Source: Mesaphorura yosii (lineage: Eukaryota > Arthropoda > Collembola > Poduromorpha > Tullbergiidae). From it: 64,000 bases of DNA. Within the stretch, counting starts at the first letter, position 1, and the number at the start of each line of letters is the position of its first letter. Shown one piece after another: positions 41,972 through 54,258 of this stretch. Both the position numbers and the translations under genes were made by a program. Location of the stretch: positions 18,689-82,688 of the forward strand of contig WIXG01000341.1 in NCBI GenBank assembly GCA_009869945.1. The letters run 5' to 3'. A model generated the notes under the pieces. It did no database searches and was not told where the DNA came from. It worked only from the letters and a program-made list of their open reading frames with translations.

Positions 41972-44255
41972 TTAGTAGCCCAATTTTTGTTTGTACGCTT
42001 CCCACTCGGCTCGAATTTTCGGATCTGCTGGGCCCCATTTGATGGACGGTTGAGAGGCTTCACGGATTTTCTGAACAAATTATGTAATCGAATTGTTATT
42101 TTGGTCTTTCTACTGTTTGAGTTAGCATATGCTCTTACCCCGAGAATAGTCGGTGCTTTGCTGTTACGGATCGCAAGAATTGCGAAAATGGGAATAGCCG
42201 CCAGTGCCACCACTGCGATTAGCCAACCAGAAACTAAAGGAGGGAGATAAAAAATTCATTAAGCCCGGTCCCTCAATATCAATACAGATCTTTATCTCCT
42301 AATTTACCCAATGCTGAAGTTGGGTAAGACTGTCCGTTGTATTCCAGTCCTTCGTCTGTGACCAGAGAATAGATTAGAATGACGGTAAGGCCAACGGGAA
42401 TGATGACGCCCCAACAGAGTTTCCAGTAAACTCCAATTTTCATATCCAACATGAATTCGATATCTCGAACGAAGTTGTTGAGGCCATAAATCCAACAGAT
42501 TCCGATGACTTCGAGAGTAGAGGTGGTGAAGATGACGAAGCTGGCCCCGAAGTAGTCTACCAACAGCACGATATACTGACCACCAGGAGTCACGTAGATT
42601 AAACCCAGGAGGAAGGAACAGATACAAAGTACGACGGTAACTCTCCACCGGACAAGACTTGGAAATTGATCACAGAAGATTGAAATGATGGCGCCAGCGT
42701 CAGCAGTGGCTGATCCAATTCCAAGAGTGAACAGCATGATGAAGAAGAGGACGGCAAATAGTTGAGGGGCCCAGCCCATGCGAGCGATAGCGTCAGGATA
42801 CGAAATGAAGGCCAAACCAGAGCCGTCCTTCACCACCTGGTCGATGTCGACATCCCCAAGTTCGTGTGCCAAACTTCCAAGAATGGCGAAAATTGTTATG
42901 CCTGCCAGCAAACTTGTGAACGTGTCCATGAAACTCAAAATCCACGAATCTCTGTAAAATGCAGGACAATCTAAGCATGTTCCTTGAAAAGCTTTGAATA
43001 CTACGAGTACACCAAGTACCTGTAAATATTGTGCTTGAAAGGGTTGTACGAAGAAAACATAATTACGCTTCCAAACCCCGTGTTGAGGGAATAGAAACAC
43101 TGGCTGACTGCAGCATACCACACGTTCGGATCGTACAACTTTTTCCAGTCTGGCGTGAAGAGGAACCTGATCCCTTTGCCAGCACCTTCAAGGGTCACGG
43201 CTCTAACGAGTAACGTGAAGAGAACGACGTACGGAAAGAGAGCAGTGAAGTACGCCACTTTTCCTGAGCTTTTCACGCCTTTGATGAGTGAGAAGCAAAT
43301 CACGACCCAGGAAAAAAGGAGACAAAGAGTCAGTCGCCATTCGGGGGTGCCAATTCCATTCTCAATATCATCGGCCTGCTTCAGGACTTCATTGCTGCAC
43401 AGATTTCGTGCGGTTAGGAAATTGTGTCATGCCCAGTTTCAAAGGATAAAAGCATTGAACTCACTTGAAGTACATTTCCGACAGACTTTGGTTTTCATTG
43501 AGAACTGAACAATTGCCAGCCCACTTTTCATGGCATTCGGTCCAAGGCAGAGTTTTTTGAAACGATACAACGAAGTAGAAAACTGTCAGTGCCATAATGG
43601 AGCAGTAGTATGACATTACAGTAAGTGTTGCAACCATCGCACCGTAACCCACGCCTGAAAATGCACGCAGTCGGTACTTCATTAAACTGTCCAATAATAT
43701 CATGTATCAGATATCCAAGATAAGAGCCCATTACCTCTGAACAAGGGATTCAACCTCCATATTTTAATCTGACTCAGCGAGCAGAATTGTCCCACGCACA
43801 ATTCCAAGAAATAAATCGGGCGTCCGACAAAAATGAGGACGATTAAGTAGGGAATTAAAAAAGCACCGCCGCCATTTTCATATGCGGTGAAGGGAAAACG
43901 CCAGATGTTGCCCAAGCCAACTGACATTGCAATGCAGGACAGGAGGAATTCCATTTGATTCGACCATTGCCCACGTTCTGATTCTCCTGGAGAACCTTCC
44001 GAGTCAGGTTTCTGAAAGAAGAACGAAAAATTCAGAAATTGACATTTTGAAGCAGCAAGCGTTATCCTTTACCTTTTCAGCAAGTTCATCATTGGCTGCC
44101 AAGGCCGGGGCTGGTGCTGCTCCCGAAGAAAATGCAATCTGCGAGATCCTGTTTTTGTTACTTTCGCTGTATTCCGGCGGCGGTGAATCGTCTACGAAGG
44201 ATTTGTTGTCAATTCCGCCCTTGCCTTCATTTTCCTTTTCATTGGGAGGTTCCAT
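41972..44255 (-). CDS. SLC6-family sodium-dependent amino acid transporter (NAAT-like)
   Basis: Seven exons join in frame to 620 residues: 44255-44073, 44011-43735, 43654-43465, 43394-43020, 42951-42308, 42233-42139, 42070-41972. A hydrophilic N-terminal tail precedes twelve predicted membrane helices. TM1 has the sodium and substrate site VGLGNIWRFPFTAYENGG. TM3 reads VGYGAMVATLTVMSYYC. The long second extracellular loop has two cysteines and glycosylation sites (WAGNCSVLNENQS). TM6 to TM8 include WYAAVSQCFYSLNTGFG, MFSSYNPF and GLAFISYPDAIARM, a phrase typical of insect nutrient amino acid transporters, then TLGIGSATADAGAII. It should carry neutral amino acids with Na+ at the plasma membrane of gut or glia. 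Substrate is not deducible. No break or missing key residue was seen. Confidence 0.92.
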
Positions 44256-47200
44256 TTTGTGTGAGAGCTGTGTGTGTTTAGGTCTATGCTGCTACTACGA
44301 CGTCTCCTTACAGATTTACACTGTTGAACAATACCAACAACAATGCCAACCGGTTGGGTGGTCACAAATTAAACTTGTGGTCCTAAACGTAGCAATTGCG
44401 TTAGTTCTGGTTTGACTATTGTTGTAGCTGCAATTATTGAGCGTTGATTCTGTATTCATCACAGCAAATGTGGTCATACAAATTAAAAGGCGACTGTTCA
44501 GCGACAACACGACGCCCGTGTGACTTGATTGCGCGAGATGTGATTGAGTAATAAAATCCGACAAGGTTCACACTTCACTTTTGTAACCACATATTTTCAC
44601 TTGGAATAAGTGTCAATGAAATTGAGCCTTGCTGCGCCAGGTTAACATGCAGTAATACTAATTAACTACTTTTGGTCGTACGCTGCACACGAGCCAATTT
44701 GTTACAAGTGGTCAGCATAGGCATTCCTGACTTAAGCACATATCCAGCATGAAATCACTGTGGTGCAGATAACAAGATGACATGGGCGCACGCACGGTGA
44801 CGAAAAGTTCACCTAGACTTCAATTAACATTAACACAGATTCCATTCTCAAGTAGTTCGCACGAATCGGCGTGAGACAGCGTACTTGCTCGTAGTTGATG
44901 ATCGAATAGAATGTTGACGTTGCCCATTAGACCCCGTGTTTTGTGTGACTGCGATTCCTGATTTGGCTTTCCTGAATATTTTGCAACCTCTGTTCAGGCT
45001 GTTGAAAAATTACTACGTGTTCGGGATTCAGAGAAATTACCTCACAGAACTAGATTCAGGTTGACACTGCAGCAAATCTGAAAGATTTCTCATAGCAGTG
45101 AAGAGCTCGAGTCGATAGTAAAAGTTAATTAGACATCTTCACGGTCTATTCCTTCGCATATTTACTTATTTACGTAATGCAAACTTGACTCGCCTAGAAG
45201 ACCCTGCCCGTGCCCGTGCACGGAATCCTAGAGCAGGTGAAGCTGGAGTGATTGCAAGGCCTGTACTTGAAGATTGTTAATATTTATAGCTCATTGACAA
45301 TGAGCCGATTAAGTGTAATCATAATCGCACCGTCGATTGTGACTAATTAGGGATTTGTGACATGCCTGCCATAGGTTTGAGGCAAGGGTAATGCAACGAT
45401 AAGCTGCACAAAATGTCAATGTTGATGAGACAGGCAGGCAGACTGGAAGGTCGTACTTGATTCCCAATCAATCAACGGAGATTCACCGTTTTCACAGCAC
45501 CTCACAAGCATCACGCAGCACAGTAAAATTAAATGGGAAATCCACTTGCGTTGCCACTTCCAAACTTATCTCTTTATCACACACGGCATGAATGAGTGAT
45601 TGAAATTAATAAGGTCTCTGGATTAGCAACAGTCAGTCAGTCTCGAGCTCAACAGAACAGGATAAAATTAATCTCATGAATAAAAATATAAATAAACGGA
45701 TAGTAAATTGATTCAACCTGAAACCTTAAACACAGCTAATGCAATAATGGCTAAAAACACAACGAACAACAGCGTTAACCTCTGAACATTCATGTACTAA
45801 GGCTAATGCTAAATGATGTCAGCCATGAGAATGATTGTACACAAAGTCACAATTGATTTCATTTTCATTCGGCGGCTGCTGGTGCCTACTTCTGTTCACT
45901 CCCTTTATACTCAGTGTTCGCCGTTCGCGTTCTCATTTATAATTTCGATCAAGGTATCACAAATTTCTGTCACGACCACGATTTCTGTCTGTCATCTGCA
46001 AAGCTGCTCGCTCGCAGCTTTGCAAATTTGCGTTCGAGATTTGTACCTTCACAAGCCATGCGAAATGCGAACAGCCATGAATTTTCAATTGTTGTGTTGC
46101 AAAAAGTCGAAGTGTGCCTTTGCTTACAAGACACACTTACAAGCTTAATTGCCTTTACAGATTAAATCGCCTGCAGCGAAGTTACCTTTGTGGAAATCGG
46201 TAATTCGCAAACTTACATGCTGCCGCAGCCACAACACGCAAATCAATTGGAATGCGTCAAGCATGATTATTGCAAAGCATGTCCGGTGGCGGTAATGTGT
46301 ATTATAAATTCTGAGAAACGCGCACGCGTCATCGCGTCGATGAGCATCAGCGTACTGATGAAGTGACAAGTTCAAAGTTATGCATAAAATCCTCAATTCA
46401 GGATGGGTTAAGATAGCAGAGAAGCATTCTCATTCTCAGTAAATGATGAGCATCATTATAATTAAGAAACTGACTAAAATTCAGGTAGCTTACGCACTTT
46501 GGAGTAAACTGAGTTGTGGAGAATGCCCTAAACCCTACCCGTAAAAGAAAAAGAATTCTAGTTTAATTCTCCTAAAATCATGCTCAAAACTCGGGAATCA
46601 ATGTGACGTTTACGAATTTTGGGGTTTCGATGTTTATAAAGATTCCAGTAGCAGTTGTGGAGTTTCAGCCATTTCAGATGTTATTCTCGTGCGAACATCT
46701 GCATTGCATAATCTACGTGATTAAACATTTTTGTCTGTCAATGTCAATGTGGTAATTTATTCAAGGCACAGGGATACAGACGTGGAGGATTTCTCTTGAC
46801 AATATCTCACGTGTAAATATCATACGAATTTACGTAATTTACAAGTTCAACTTTTTGAAGAAGATTGTGCATACGGTGGACAACTCGAAAGAATTTTGGC
46901 ATTACAATGCCGTGGCCTTGCAATAATGAATGAATAATAAAAGTTGAAGAGCAGTAAAGGTCCCAGCCTTGCATTTAATATCTGTAAGTGAACTCACACT
47001 CTATTACATGCAGAACAAAGACTTCTTGATGCGAGTTCAATTCGAACTCGAAAGTTGAATTTCGAATGAGGGAAAGCTCTCATCTCACCTCGTCTTTATC
47101 CGGATCCGTGGGGCTAAAAAGAAAAGTCTACCTACTTTCTTTCTTGAGTTGTGGAAGCGCGTGGCCTACAGTCTAAAAAATGAAACACCTTGCTGTAATT

Positions 47201-47274
47201 GTAATTTGTTAATCAGTTCTGTCGACAAAGAATTCTGTGATTCTCGATTCTAATATTTAATTCTTTGATCAGTG
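44256..47274. other. 3-kb intergenic region with no gene seen
   Basis: It is AT-rich with only short frames on both strands (for example near 45813-46165 and 46145-46396) that carry no domain and do not splice together. No array, RNA gene or transposon was recognised. It holds the 5' flanks of the SLC6 and SWIM genes, which are divergent. Confidence 0.45.
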
Positions 47275-48170
47275 ATGGAGACCTGGAAATGGAAAAGAAA
47301 CGAAACCGAAGATATGAACGGGGTAAGAATGTACAAGAAAAGATCAAGAAACTCTTCCACCGAAGAAGACAGCACCACACACCGGAAGAGAGCTGATCCA
47401 GGAACTTCTGGAAGGAGTGGTGTTGGTGTTGGGTTCACATCATTCCAGGCAGGCCCTTCCATTTCGGCTTCATTCGACAGGTCCTTCAGACCCCTGAAAG
47501 CGCCAGCCAACTGTACTTTGGTGTCTGCGTTGGGCCCATCGGTTTTGCAGAAGGCCATTAAAAACTTCAAATCCGAGAAAGGATGTAAGTCATGCAAATC
47601 TTCTGGTTGTTAATCCGGGATAATCGGTATGAGTAATAACTCTTGTACTTGCTGACTGCTCTTATTTCTGGTTTTGCAGTAACTCGTGAGGACTACATTC
47701 AGTTAGATTGGGTGTTTGGACCACTAATACAATCAGCCTTTGAGATTATTGACAAACAATCTGCTTCAGAGGACAACATCAACCCCACTCCGAAGCCGGG
47801 AACAAGTGCCACAGCAGCAAGGACTCCTGTCAACATCAGCAATGTCCTGGAGCGTCCAATCGCCGTGTTTCAATGCTCGAAGTCAAGACCCCTGCGAGTC
47901 ATTGTGCGTGTCATCGGAAGTAAAGAAAACTACTACTGGATTAGAATGACAAACGACCACTTCTCAACATTTACTAAACCAGAAGTGAAACTAACTGCAA
48001 GCGTTTTATCTCCTTGTTCCTGCCAGTGTGTATCTTACAAATGGAGAAAAGATATTTGTAAACATATTTTGGCTGCCTACTTCTATCTAGGTGTAACTGA
48101 TAAGAGTGAATTTGTTGAGATTGATGAAATTGAATTTGACCGTATTTGTGAAACTGCCTGTCCTCAATAA
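47275..48170 (+). CDS. SWIM zinc-finger protein
   Basis: Exons 47275-47584 and 47680-48170 join in phase to 266 residues. The first ATG opens METWKWKRNETEDMNG. The N-terminal 95 residues are Ser/Thr-rich and probably disordered, with basic patches (RMYKKRSRNSS, THRKRAD) that could be nuclear signals. After TREDYIQLDWVFGPLIQSAF the C-terminal part has LERPIAVFQCSKS, then the SWIM pattern C-x-C-x(n)-C-x-H in CSCQCVSYKWRKDICKHI, followed by LAAYFYLGV. Short SWIM proteins of this shape include ZSWIM7/SWS1, a partner of RAD51 paralogues in homologous recombination, but the flanking sequence is not close enough to name it. The stop overlaps an AATAAA polyadenylation signal at the gene end. The next gene ends only 16 bp away on the other strand. 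Confidence 0.8.
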
Positions 48171-48186
48171 ATATGGCAGAATGATT

Positions 48187-49757
48187 TAATTTCCTCCTGC
48201 TCCCGTACTTGGACCAGCATCTGCTTCCTCAGGCTTCGCTTCTTCCATGAACATGTCGTTAAATTCTTCTAGTTCGCTCGGGTTCGGCTTGACAAACTTC
48301 GGTTTAGGAGGGGCTCTGAGATCATGAAGAAAATAACCCCTTTACTAAATTGCTAAACGTTTTTAAATCTCCTTAATCTTACTTGAATTCAGATGTGAGG
48401 TAGCTAGTAATCAGCTCATTCTTCGACTTGTTGCAAAGCTCGGTAAAGGTGCCACTTTTTCCTCTTCGCTTGGGAACTGTTCTGCTTTGTTTGGCCAAAA
48501 AGAATTCCAGGCTTGGCAAGGTGTAAGGTGACTGTGTTAATGGCGAGTACGGCTTCGGAGCCTGTCCCTCCTGAGTAAGACAAATTTAATCCAATTCTTA
48601 TTATACTGTCATACTACAAAGCATTATTCCGTCAGAGTGCTAAATGTCCGGTAAACTTTTACTAGTAATTTTGCTGTTGGCGTCTGTGCTGGTGTCTGGG
48701 CCAGGGCTTGAGGGTAAGCAGTGCTGGTGCTTCCGGCATCGTTGTAACGGCCATTCGTGTACGCTGTGGTTGGTGCCGTGGCTATTGGTAATGAAAGTCA
48801 CGACTGTATTATCAACTGAACTGCAAAGCTTAGTTGCATATTCCTTGTCACATATTCTTACCCTGTGAAGCTGAGGCAAAATAGCTGGAGCTGACAAACT
48901 CAATGCCATTGTTCTTGTTTGCATTTTCCGGTTTTCGTGGCGTACTTGAAGTTGAGACGGAACTGCGGCGGAAGTTCATCCAGTTCGTCGATAAGGATGA
49001 TGAGCTGGACTGAACAGTGTTCGCATTCGCATTATTAGTAGAAGCAGAGGTTGGTGTTGAATAGGCGGAAGTAAAAGTTCTTGCGTTTGAGTTTTCAATT
49101 TTGAGCTTCTTGATAGTTTGCTCCTGGGTTTCGCAAAATTGTAGCAATTGACTAGTCGTGGCTGCAAGGGAGAATTTGGACTAATTAGCTGCCGAAGGTT
49201 TGTGATTTGAACATTATAATTCATAACTTACATGAGCTATCACGTGCACCGGCCACAATATTCTCCAATCTCTCAAACAGTGCCAAATCTAATTTCTCCT
49301 AATTAAATGCACACATTACTTTACATTGAAACTGTTTTCAACGGAGCGCGAGACTCGAGACTAACCGCTGTTGCTTGTTGGTCATCTTCGGGTTGACAGA
49401 ATTTCACATCAAGATCTTCATCCGGCAATGCATTTAGATCAAGGTTTTTATCATTTTCAGCAATACTAAAGGAATATAGAATTACAGATTGAACTTTCTC
49501 ATTTCAGCGACCTGCAGATAGAAGATTCATTTATTTTATAAAATTGTTTCAACTTACATTTCTCCGGCCAACATGAACACAATCTTCTTTTCCTTCAGTG
49601 GCAGTGTTTGGAAACGATGAAGGAGATTTTGAGACTCCGCCGACAACATTTTGCAGTGTTTTGGTGATAATACCCCACCGCCAATTCCACTGTCATTAAA
49701 AATATTCCTCGCTAAACAAAGTGTATCGTTGCCTACGTGTACTTTCCCCACATCCAT
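48187..49757 (-). CDS. unrecognised protein with Ser/Asn-rich middle
   Basis: About six exons follow each other in frame by good splice sites. Exon 1 starts at the ATG at 49757 (MDVGKVHVGNDTLCLARNIF) and ends AGEM near 49558. Then NLDLNALPDEDLDVKF, EKLDLALFERLENIV, a short coiled segment QLLQFCETQEQTIKKLKIEN, a Ser/Thr/Asn-rich low-complexity tract, and a conserved-looking C-terminal part SPLTQSPYTLPSLEFFLAK, KSGTFTELCNKSKNELITS. The last exon is acidic (NPSELEEFNDMFMEE) and ends GPSTGAGGN. The SPLTQSP region with acidic tail suggests a nuclear regulatory protein, possibly phosphorylated. Upstream non-coding or coding exons may exist. The family is not recognised. It lies tail to tail with the SWIM gene. 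Confidence 0.6.
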
Positions 49758-50716
49758 TGACAGAATTTCATAACTGAAGCTTCTGACCAAGCTCGAAGAG
49801 TCGAATCAACTTTCTGTCATTTCCCTAAAAGCGTCTGTTCAAGCGGTTATAAAAAGCTGACTAATTGTAGTAAATTAGAATGAAAATGACAATATCCCGA
49901 ATTCTGCAAGTACTCTCAAATCTGCGTAAATGGGCTCTCCGAAAACAGTAACTTAGAATGAAAGATGAAACCGACTTTACACTGCGAATATGCGAAGCTT
50001 ATGTCCATTTACAAAAACAGTAAACAAACGTTTGATACATTCTTACCATGACTCAGGTGAACTGCCTTGTATTGCGTCGAATGGTTTAGTTTTGTTCGTC
50101 ATTCGTCTTCTAATGGCAATTTCGGGAAAAGGTGGGATACGTCAAAACTTATCTTACTATCTGTCCATAAACTATACAATCTGTCTAGTTCTACCTTGTC
50201 CACGATTATAAAATCATACATGTAAATGATCTCAGCTCAGTCCAGTTTTCTGGTATAAATGACTTTTTCTAGCAGTTCGGTCGGGTGCTTACTGCTTTGT
50301 CGTGGTTTTGGTAGTGCTGTCAGATTTAATTTTACATACTGTCCATGTCCTACTCGAAAACTTTCAAAACTCCTCGCATGCGGATCAAAAGATTGAGAGA
50401 ATTGAGGTTGACGGTTGAGACGTTGGAAATAGTCGTCGTTCGGATAGCTTTCCGAGCAGAGCGCTCCAATAGTAAATTACTGGCTGAAGTATAACATAGT
50501 AACATTAAACTGCTGCTATTGAGAAAAGCTGCCCGAATTGTCACTGGGTCCTGGCATTCTTCACAGTCTAGTCAATTGCTCTCAAGTCAACAATTTAGTT
50601 TGAAAGCTTTTACTCTTGAATTTATTACAGGTAAAGAATAGTTATACTTGAGTAACCGCAAACTAAATATTAAAGACTGCAACTTGTTAGCTAACACTTC
50701 TTGGCGTTGGATCAAA
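49758..50716. other. divergent intergenic region with no gene seen
   Basis: 5' flanks of two divergent genes. Short frames near 49990-50211 and 50350-50544 have no domain. Confidence 0.45.
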
Positions 50717-52379
50717 ATGCCGGTTGTCACGCGTGGGTGTTCAAAGAAATTGGAAGAGGTTCGTCCCTACACAAGCGAGTTAGAATTTCTCAATATGGTA
50801 CGAGGAGGACGGAATCGGACGGTGCCTTTTTCCACGCAAACCAAGACCACTTTGCCTCCAAAGGCGAATAAATCCCAAGGCTCTCGTGCAATGGGTAGAG
50901 TTCGTATTCCCAGAAAAAGTAAGTGCATTCCTTCATTTGACATTGGTCGTCACCATCGACTTGAAATTCAAAATGTGAATGAATTTGCAGGAAATAAAGG
51001 CATTGAGTTGGTCGATTTAACTGAAGACAACGAAGCGGAGGAAAGTAGTGTGAAGGTGGTCAAGAAACAATTGAAGTGCGCGGCTGCTGGCACAAACTAC
51101 TCAGCCCGCCAAGCCAGAACTGATCTGGCCAAATTTGGAAAGGCTTTCAATCCAAACGCAGCTAATGGAGTTGTTCAAAAGGCAATCAGCATTCGACAGG
51201 ACGGGATGAAAACTTTAAAGGTGATCAGTTCAAGTACATGCGCAAAACCTTATCGTGGTTTACTTTCCGATTTTAATGGTCCCTCCCACATAGGGAATTA
51301 ACGACAAACTTCAGCGACAATACGAGAGACTTAAAAACGAAGATTTGGATCTCACCACCGTCACCGAGTCAGAAGTCACTCTGCCCATGTCACGTCTAGT
51401 TCGAAGGTTTAACCGCATGCAAATGGAGTCAAGAGGCGCAACTTTAGCTACATCATTAAATAAGAGAAATGAAGTAGGCGAGGAAGAGAATTCAACTGGA
51501 ATCTTGTTAGCAGGCCAGGCAGATAATTCAACCGAAAGCTTGTTAGAAGTCGAGACAGATAATTCAACTGAAAGCTGGTTCGAAGTCGAGGCATATAATT
51601 TAACTGAAAGCTTTGCCTTGCTATCAAAAAAGAAGAGGAAGTACTTTTCTGATACTGACACTGAGAGCGTCCTAGAGAAAAGTGAAGCAGCAAGCGAGGC
51701 ATCAGAGGATGAGGAAAATTCCGGACATGCGAACCCGTTTTTCAACGTCAGCCTTCCCCCCATCCCAAAGTCCTTTGACTTTCAAAATATTCCAGTACGA
51801 AAAAGGATTGCTCTGGAACCATTCACCCGAGTTCCAGCGCAGATGTCAAGAAGTCTAACATTATCGTCACTTCTTGAATTGGATTATGAAGATGAGGACG
51901 AGGACTCTGCACCAAATGAACACCCTGAAGGAAATGAACTTTCCTTAGTAGACGAAGACTACAGCAAGCATGACCAAGTTATCAAGACATTCACAAAACG
52001 AATTGCCACTCCACAATTTGTTCCACGTACCCCTGAAAGGCAGCGTACCATGCCGTCAGAATTCTTGACAGTATACAAAAGTCATCATTCGCGCGCAAAA
52101 ATTATGGCCTCGCCGCTTGTACACGTGAAAGACGAGGATTTGAATTTGGAACTTGGGGTCAGTTGTACTTCGTTCACTGTCTCTGCGAACAATTCGACAA
52201 TATATAATGTTCAAGGACGCGCTGCTGCAGTTGCAGTCCGAAGTCCAAGTCTATGTCGTTATCCAAGCTTTATGAGTGGAACCCTGGACGACGTTTTTAG
52301 TTCAACGGCAGTGACTATGTCGTATTACACAGCAGCAGACGGAAGCATATTTGGTGTCGATGTGGATGAAGAAGGGTAG
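50717..52379 (+). CDS. unrecognised nuclear-type protein with SUMO-interaction-like motif and 12-residue repeats
   Basis: Three exons, 50717-50918, 50991-51220 and 51315-52379, join in frame to 498 residues. The N-terminus is basic (MPVVTRGCSKKLEE, SRAMGRVRIPRK). IELVDLTEDNEAEE matches a SUMO-interacting motif: two hydrophobics, Asp-Leu-Thr, then acids. A four-fold 12-residue repeat follows, with units DNSTESLLEVET and DNSTESWFEVEA the best kept. Next comes a basic nuclear-signal-like KKKRKYFSDTDTES, Ser/Glu-rich acidic tracts, SLPPIPKSFDFQNIPVRK and several Thr/Ser-Pro sites (RIATPQFVPRTPERQ). No enzyme domain is seen. It may be a disordered chromatin or cell-cycle factor. Intron 1 was chosen because it removes a stretch that does not resemble the rest. 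Confidence 0.65.
51487..51630 (+). repeat. 36-bp coding tandem repeat, four units
   Basis: Four in-frame 36-bp units centred on GATAATTCAACYGAAAGCT. The outer two are more diverged. They code the Asn-Ser-Thr-Glu-Ser repeats of the protein around them. Confidence 0.7.
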
Positions 52380-52922
52380 AAGGAAAGCTACTGATTGGGT
52401 AGCAAATTCAACGAATCAATACAAGCGCTATGGATTAGAAGTAAATTTAAATTTACTGGCAACAATGTGATGTGATGGAATTTAAAATTTATCAAATCAT
52501 ACAATTAGATACAATTATAAGAATTAGGGTAATTTACTCATTTCTTTTACATTCCCGCTGTGGGATTTTATGTCCTAACTTTAATTAGCAGTAATCAATA
52601 CGTACACATGAAATGATATAAAATGATAATGAAATAAAAGCAAATGAATAATCTAAATAATATTATTGTGTAGTTCTGAAGAAATGCAAGCCTGCCTTGA
52701 CTTGCGTAGTTCTGCAGTCTGGTCTGCCCTTTTCTGTGGTTTAGATGGTTGGATTCTGAGACTTCCGTTAGGCTCCATTTGGTCGTGGTCCATTCAGTAT
52801 GAGAGTTTCGCTTCCTCTTCGTCTTCTTTCAGAGCAAAAATAAAATATTATTGGCTCATTTCTTCACAGTCGATCAGTCCTCAGCTACTTGGTGCTTGGA
52901 AATTCCGAAATTCGGCTGAGAA
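52380..52922. other. intergenic stretch with no gene seen
   Basis: Contains AT-rich 3' flank with AATAAA near 52634 and a short frame at 52666-52926 without a domain. Confidence 0.45.
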
Positions 52923-53649
52923 ATGAAATTAATGCCAAAATGGCAGACCGAAATCGTACTGGCAAGGATCATGGTATATGTCGAATGGGTGAGTGGATTT
53001 CGATTTGGCCTGGTCAATCTTTGCAGGTCCAAGAATAGCGAACTAATCACATCGACTTTGCAATCATTGCAGGCACATTTCATCACAACGTCGATTCTTG
53101 CGGTCTATTTATCGTGGAAATACTGGAATCAGCTTGAAATCTACTTTTCCAAGTCGCACCCATTTTACCCAGTGTTCATGGCGGTCCTTGTGCTATTCAT
53201 CAGTAAGTTTCAATTGGTTTGAAGTACATCAACTAGCACCAAGAGCACCACTGATTAATAGTAAGAATTTCTTTTCTTTTGTTCTCAGTGGAGCGGTGCA
53301 TATCCTTTGGCGTCTCAATACTTCTCATCAGCGCCGTGTATAAGGTAAGAAAATCTGCAATGTACTCGGGAGGTGGGAAGTGATATTCATTAAATCGTAA
53401 TCACATACGGTTTTGACTGATTTCCAGAAAGTATTCCACCACTGCGACAATTGGTTTTCCATCCAGCAGTTTATGCTGCATGTGACACTCGCATTTGCAA
53501 TGGTCAACCTGTTCTACGCGATGATGACGCACAACGCATCAACGCTCCTTGCCTCTGTCATTGTGGTCGTGTACAGAATATTTTCGTTGAAAATGATGTT
53601 GGATTTTATGAAAATACTCCAAATGGAAGATCCATCCCTTATACAGTAA
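52923..53649 (+). CDS. unrecognised small four-span membrane protein
   Basis: Four exons, 52923-52988, 53073-53202, 53289-53344 and 53428-53649, join in phase to 157 residues. After MKLMPKWQTEIVLARIMVYV come hydrophobic segments AHFITTSILAVYLSW, FYPVFMAVLVLFIM, CISFGVSILLISAVY, LHVTLAFAMVNLFYAMM and LLASVIVVVYRIFSL, about four to five spans with short loops. No signal peptide cleavage site, cysteines in pairs or family motif was seen. The tetraspan layout resembles many small arthropod membrane families that evolve quickly. It could be species-restricted. Clean splice sites and phase support a real gene. Confidence 0.65.
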
Positions 53650-54258
53650 ACGATTTGTCAATTTCATTTGCAATTGTAATGTGCACATCAGCAATCAATT
53701 CGACCTACTTCAACAACTGCAAGTCGACAATTTTGACACAAACTTTAACAAAGGCTGCATTTATCTTGTTGACATCCATTGCGTGACCGATGAGACGAAG
53801 CTTTCAATGAGACTGCGAAGTAAAAGGATTCTCCCACGTGAAACCAGCATGATTTCATTCCACCGCATTGGACTCGACTGAGAGTTCGACTCGCGATTCA
53901 AAAGAAATTGCGGAACATTTCTCACGAATTGTGCGTAGACATTGCACGTAAACACCAGTCTAACCTTGACACTTTCGATGTCGACAGATAACCTTTCTTA
54001 ACTGGTAATTTGGTATACCAGTAAGAGCATTCATCATGAAGCATATAGCATGTAGGTGTAAAGGAAGTCAAACCATCACAGAGTGCAGTGGTTTCCAGAT
54101 AAGCGTTCAGACAAGGCATACCAAGCAGGTTAACGTATTGCTGCCACTGATAAGAGAGTTGTATTGTGCTTGTCGGCTGAATTGTGTTCGTGAACATTAA
54201 AATAACGTATTGGTATTTGATACCAATTGAACTGAAATTGCTAGCATCAGCTTACCGC
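53650..54258. other. intergenic stretch with no gene seen
   Basis: Flanks of two same-strand genes. No exon, repeat or RNA gene was recognised. Confidence 0.45.

Noticed and set aside
47250-47597. Minus-strand 115-codon frame
   Set aside because: It is antisense to exon 1 of the SWIM gene and has no domain.
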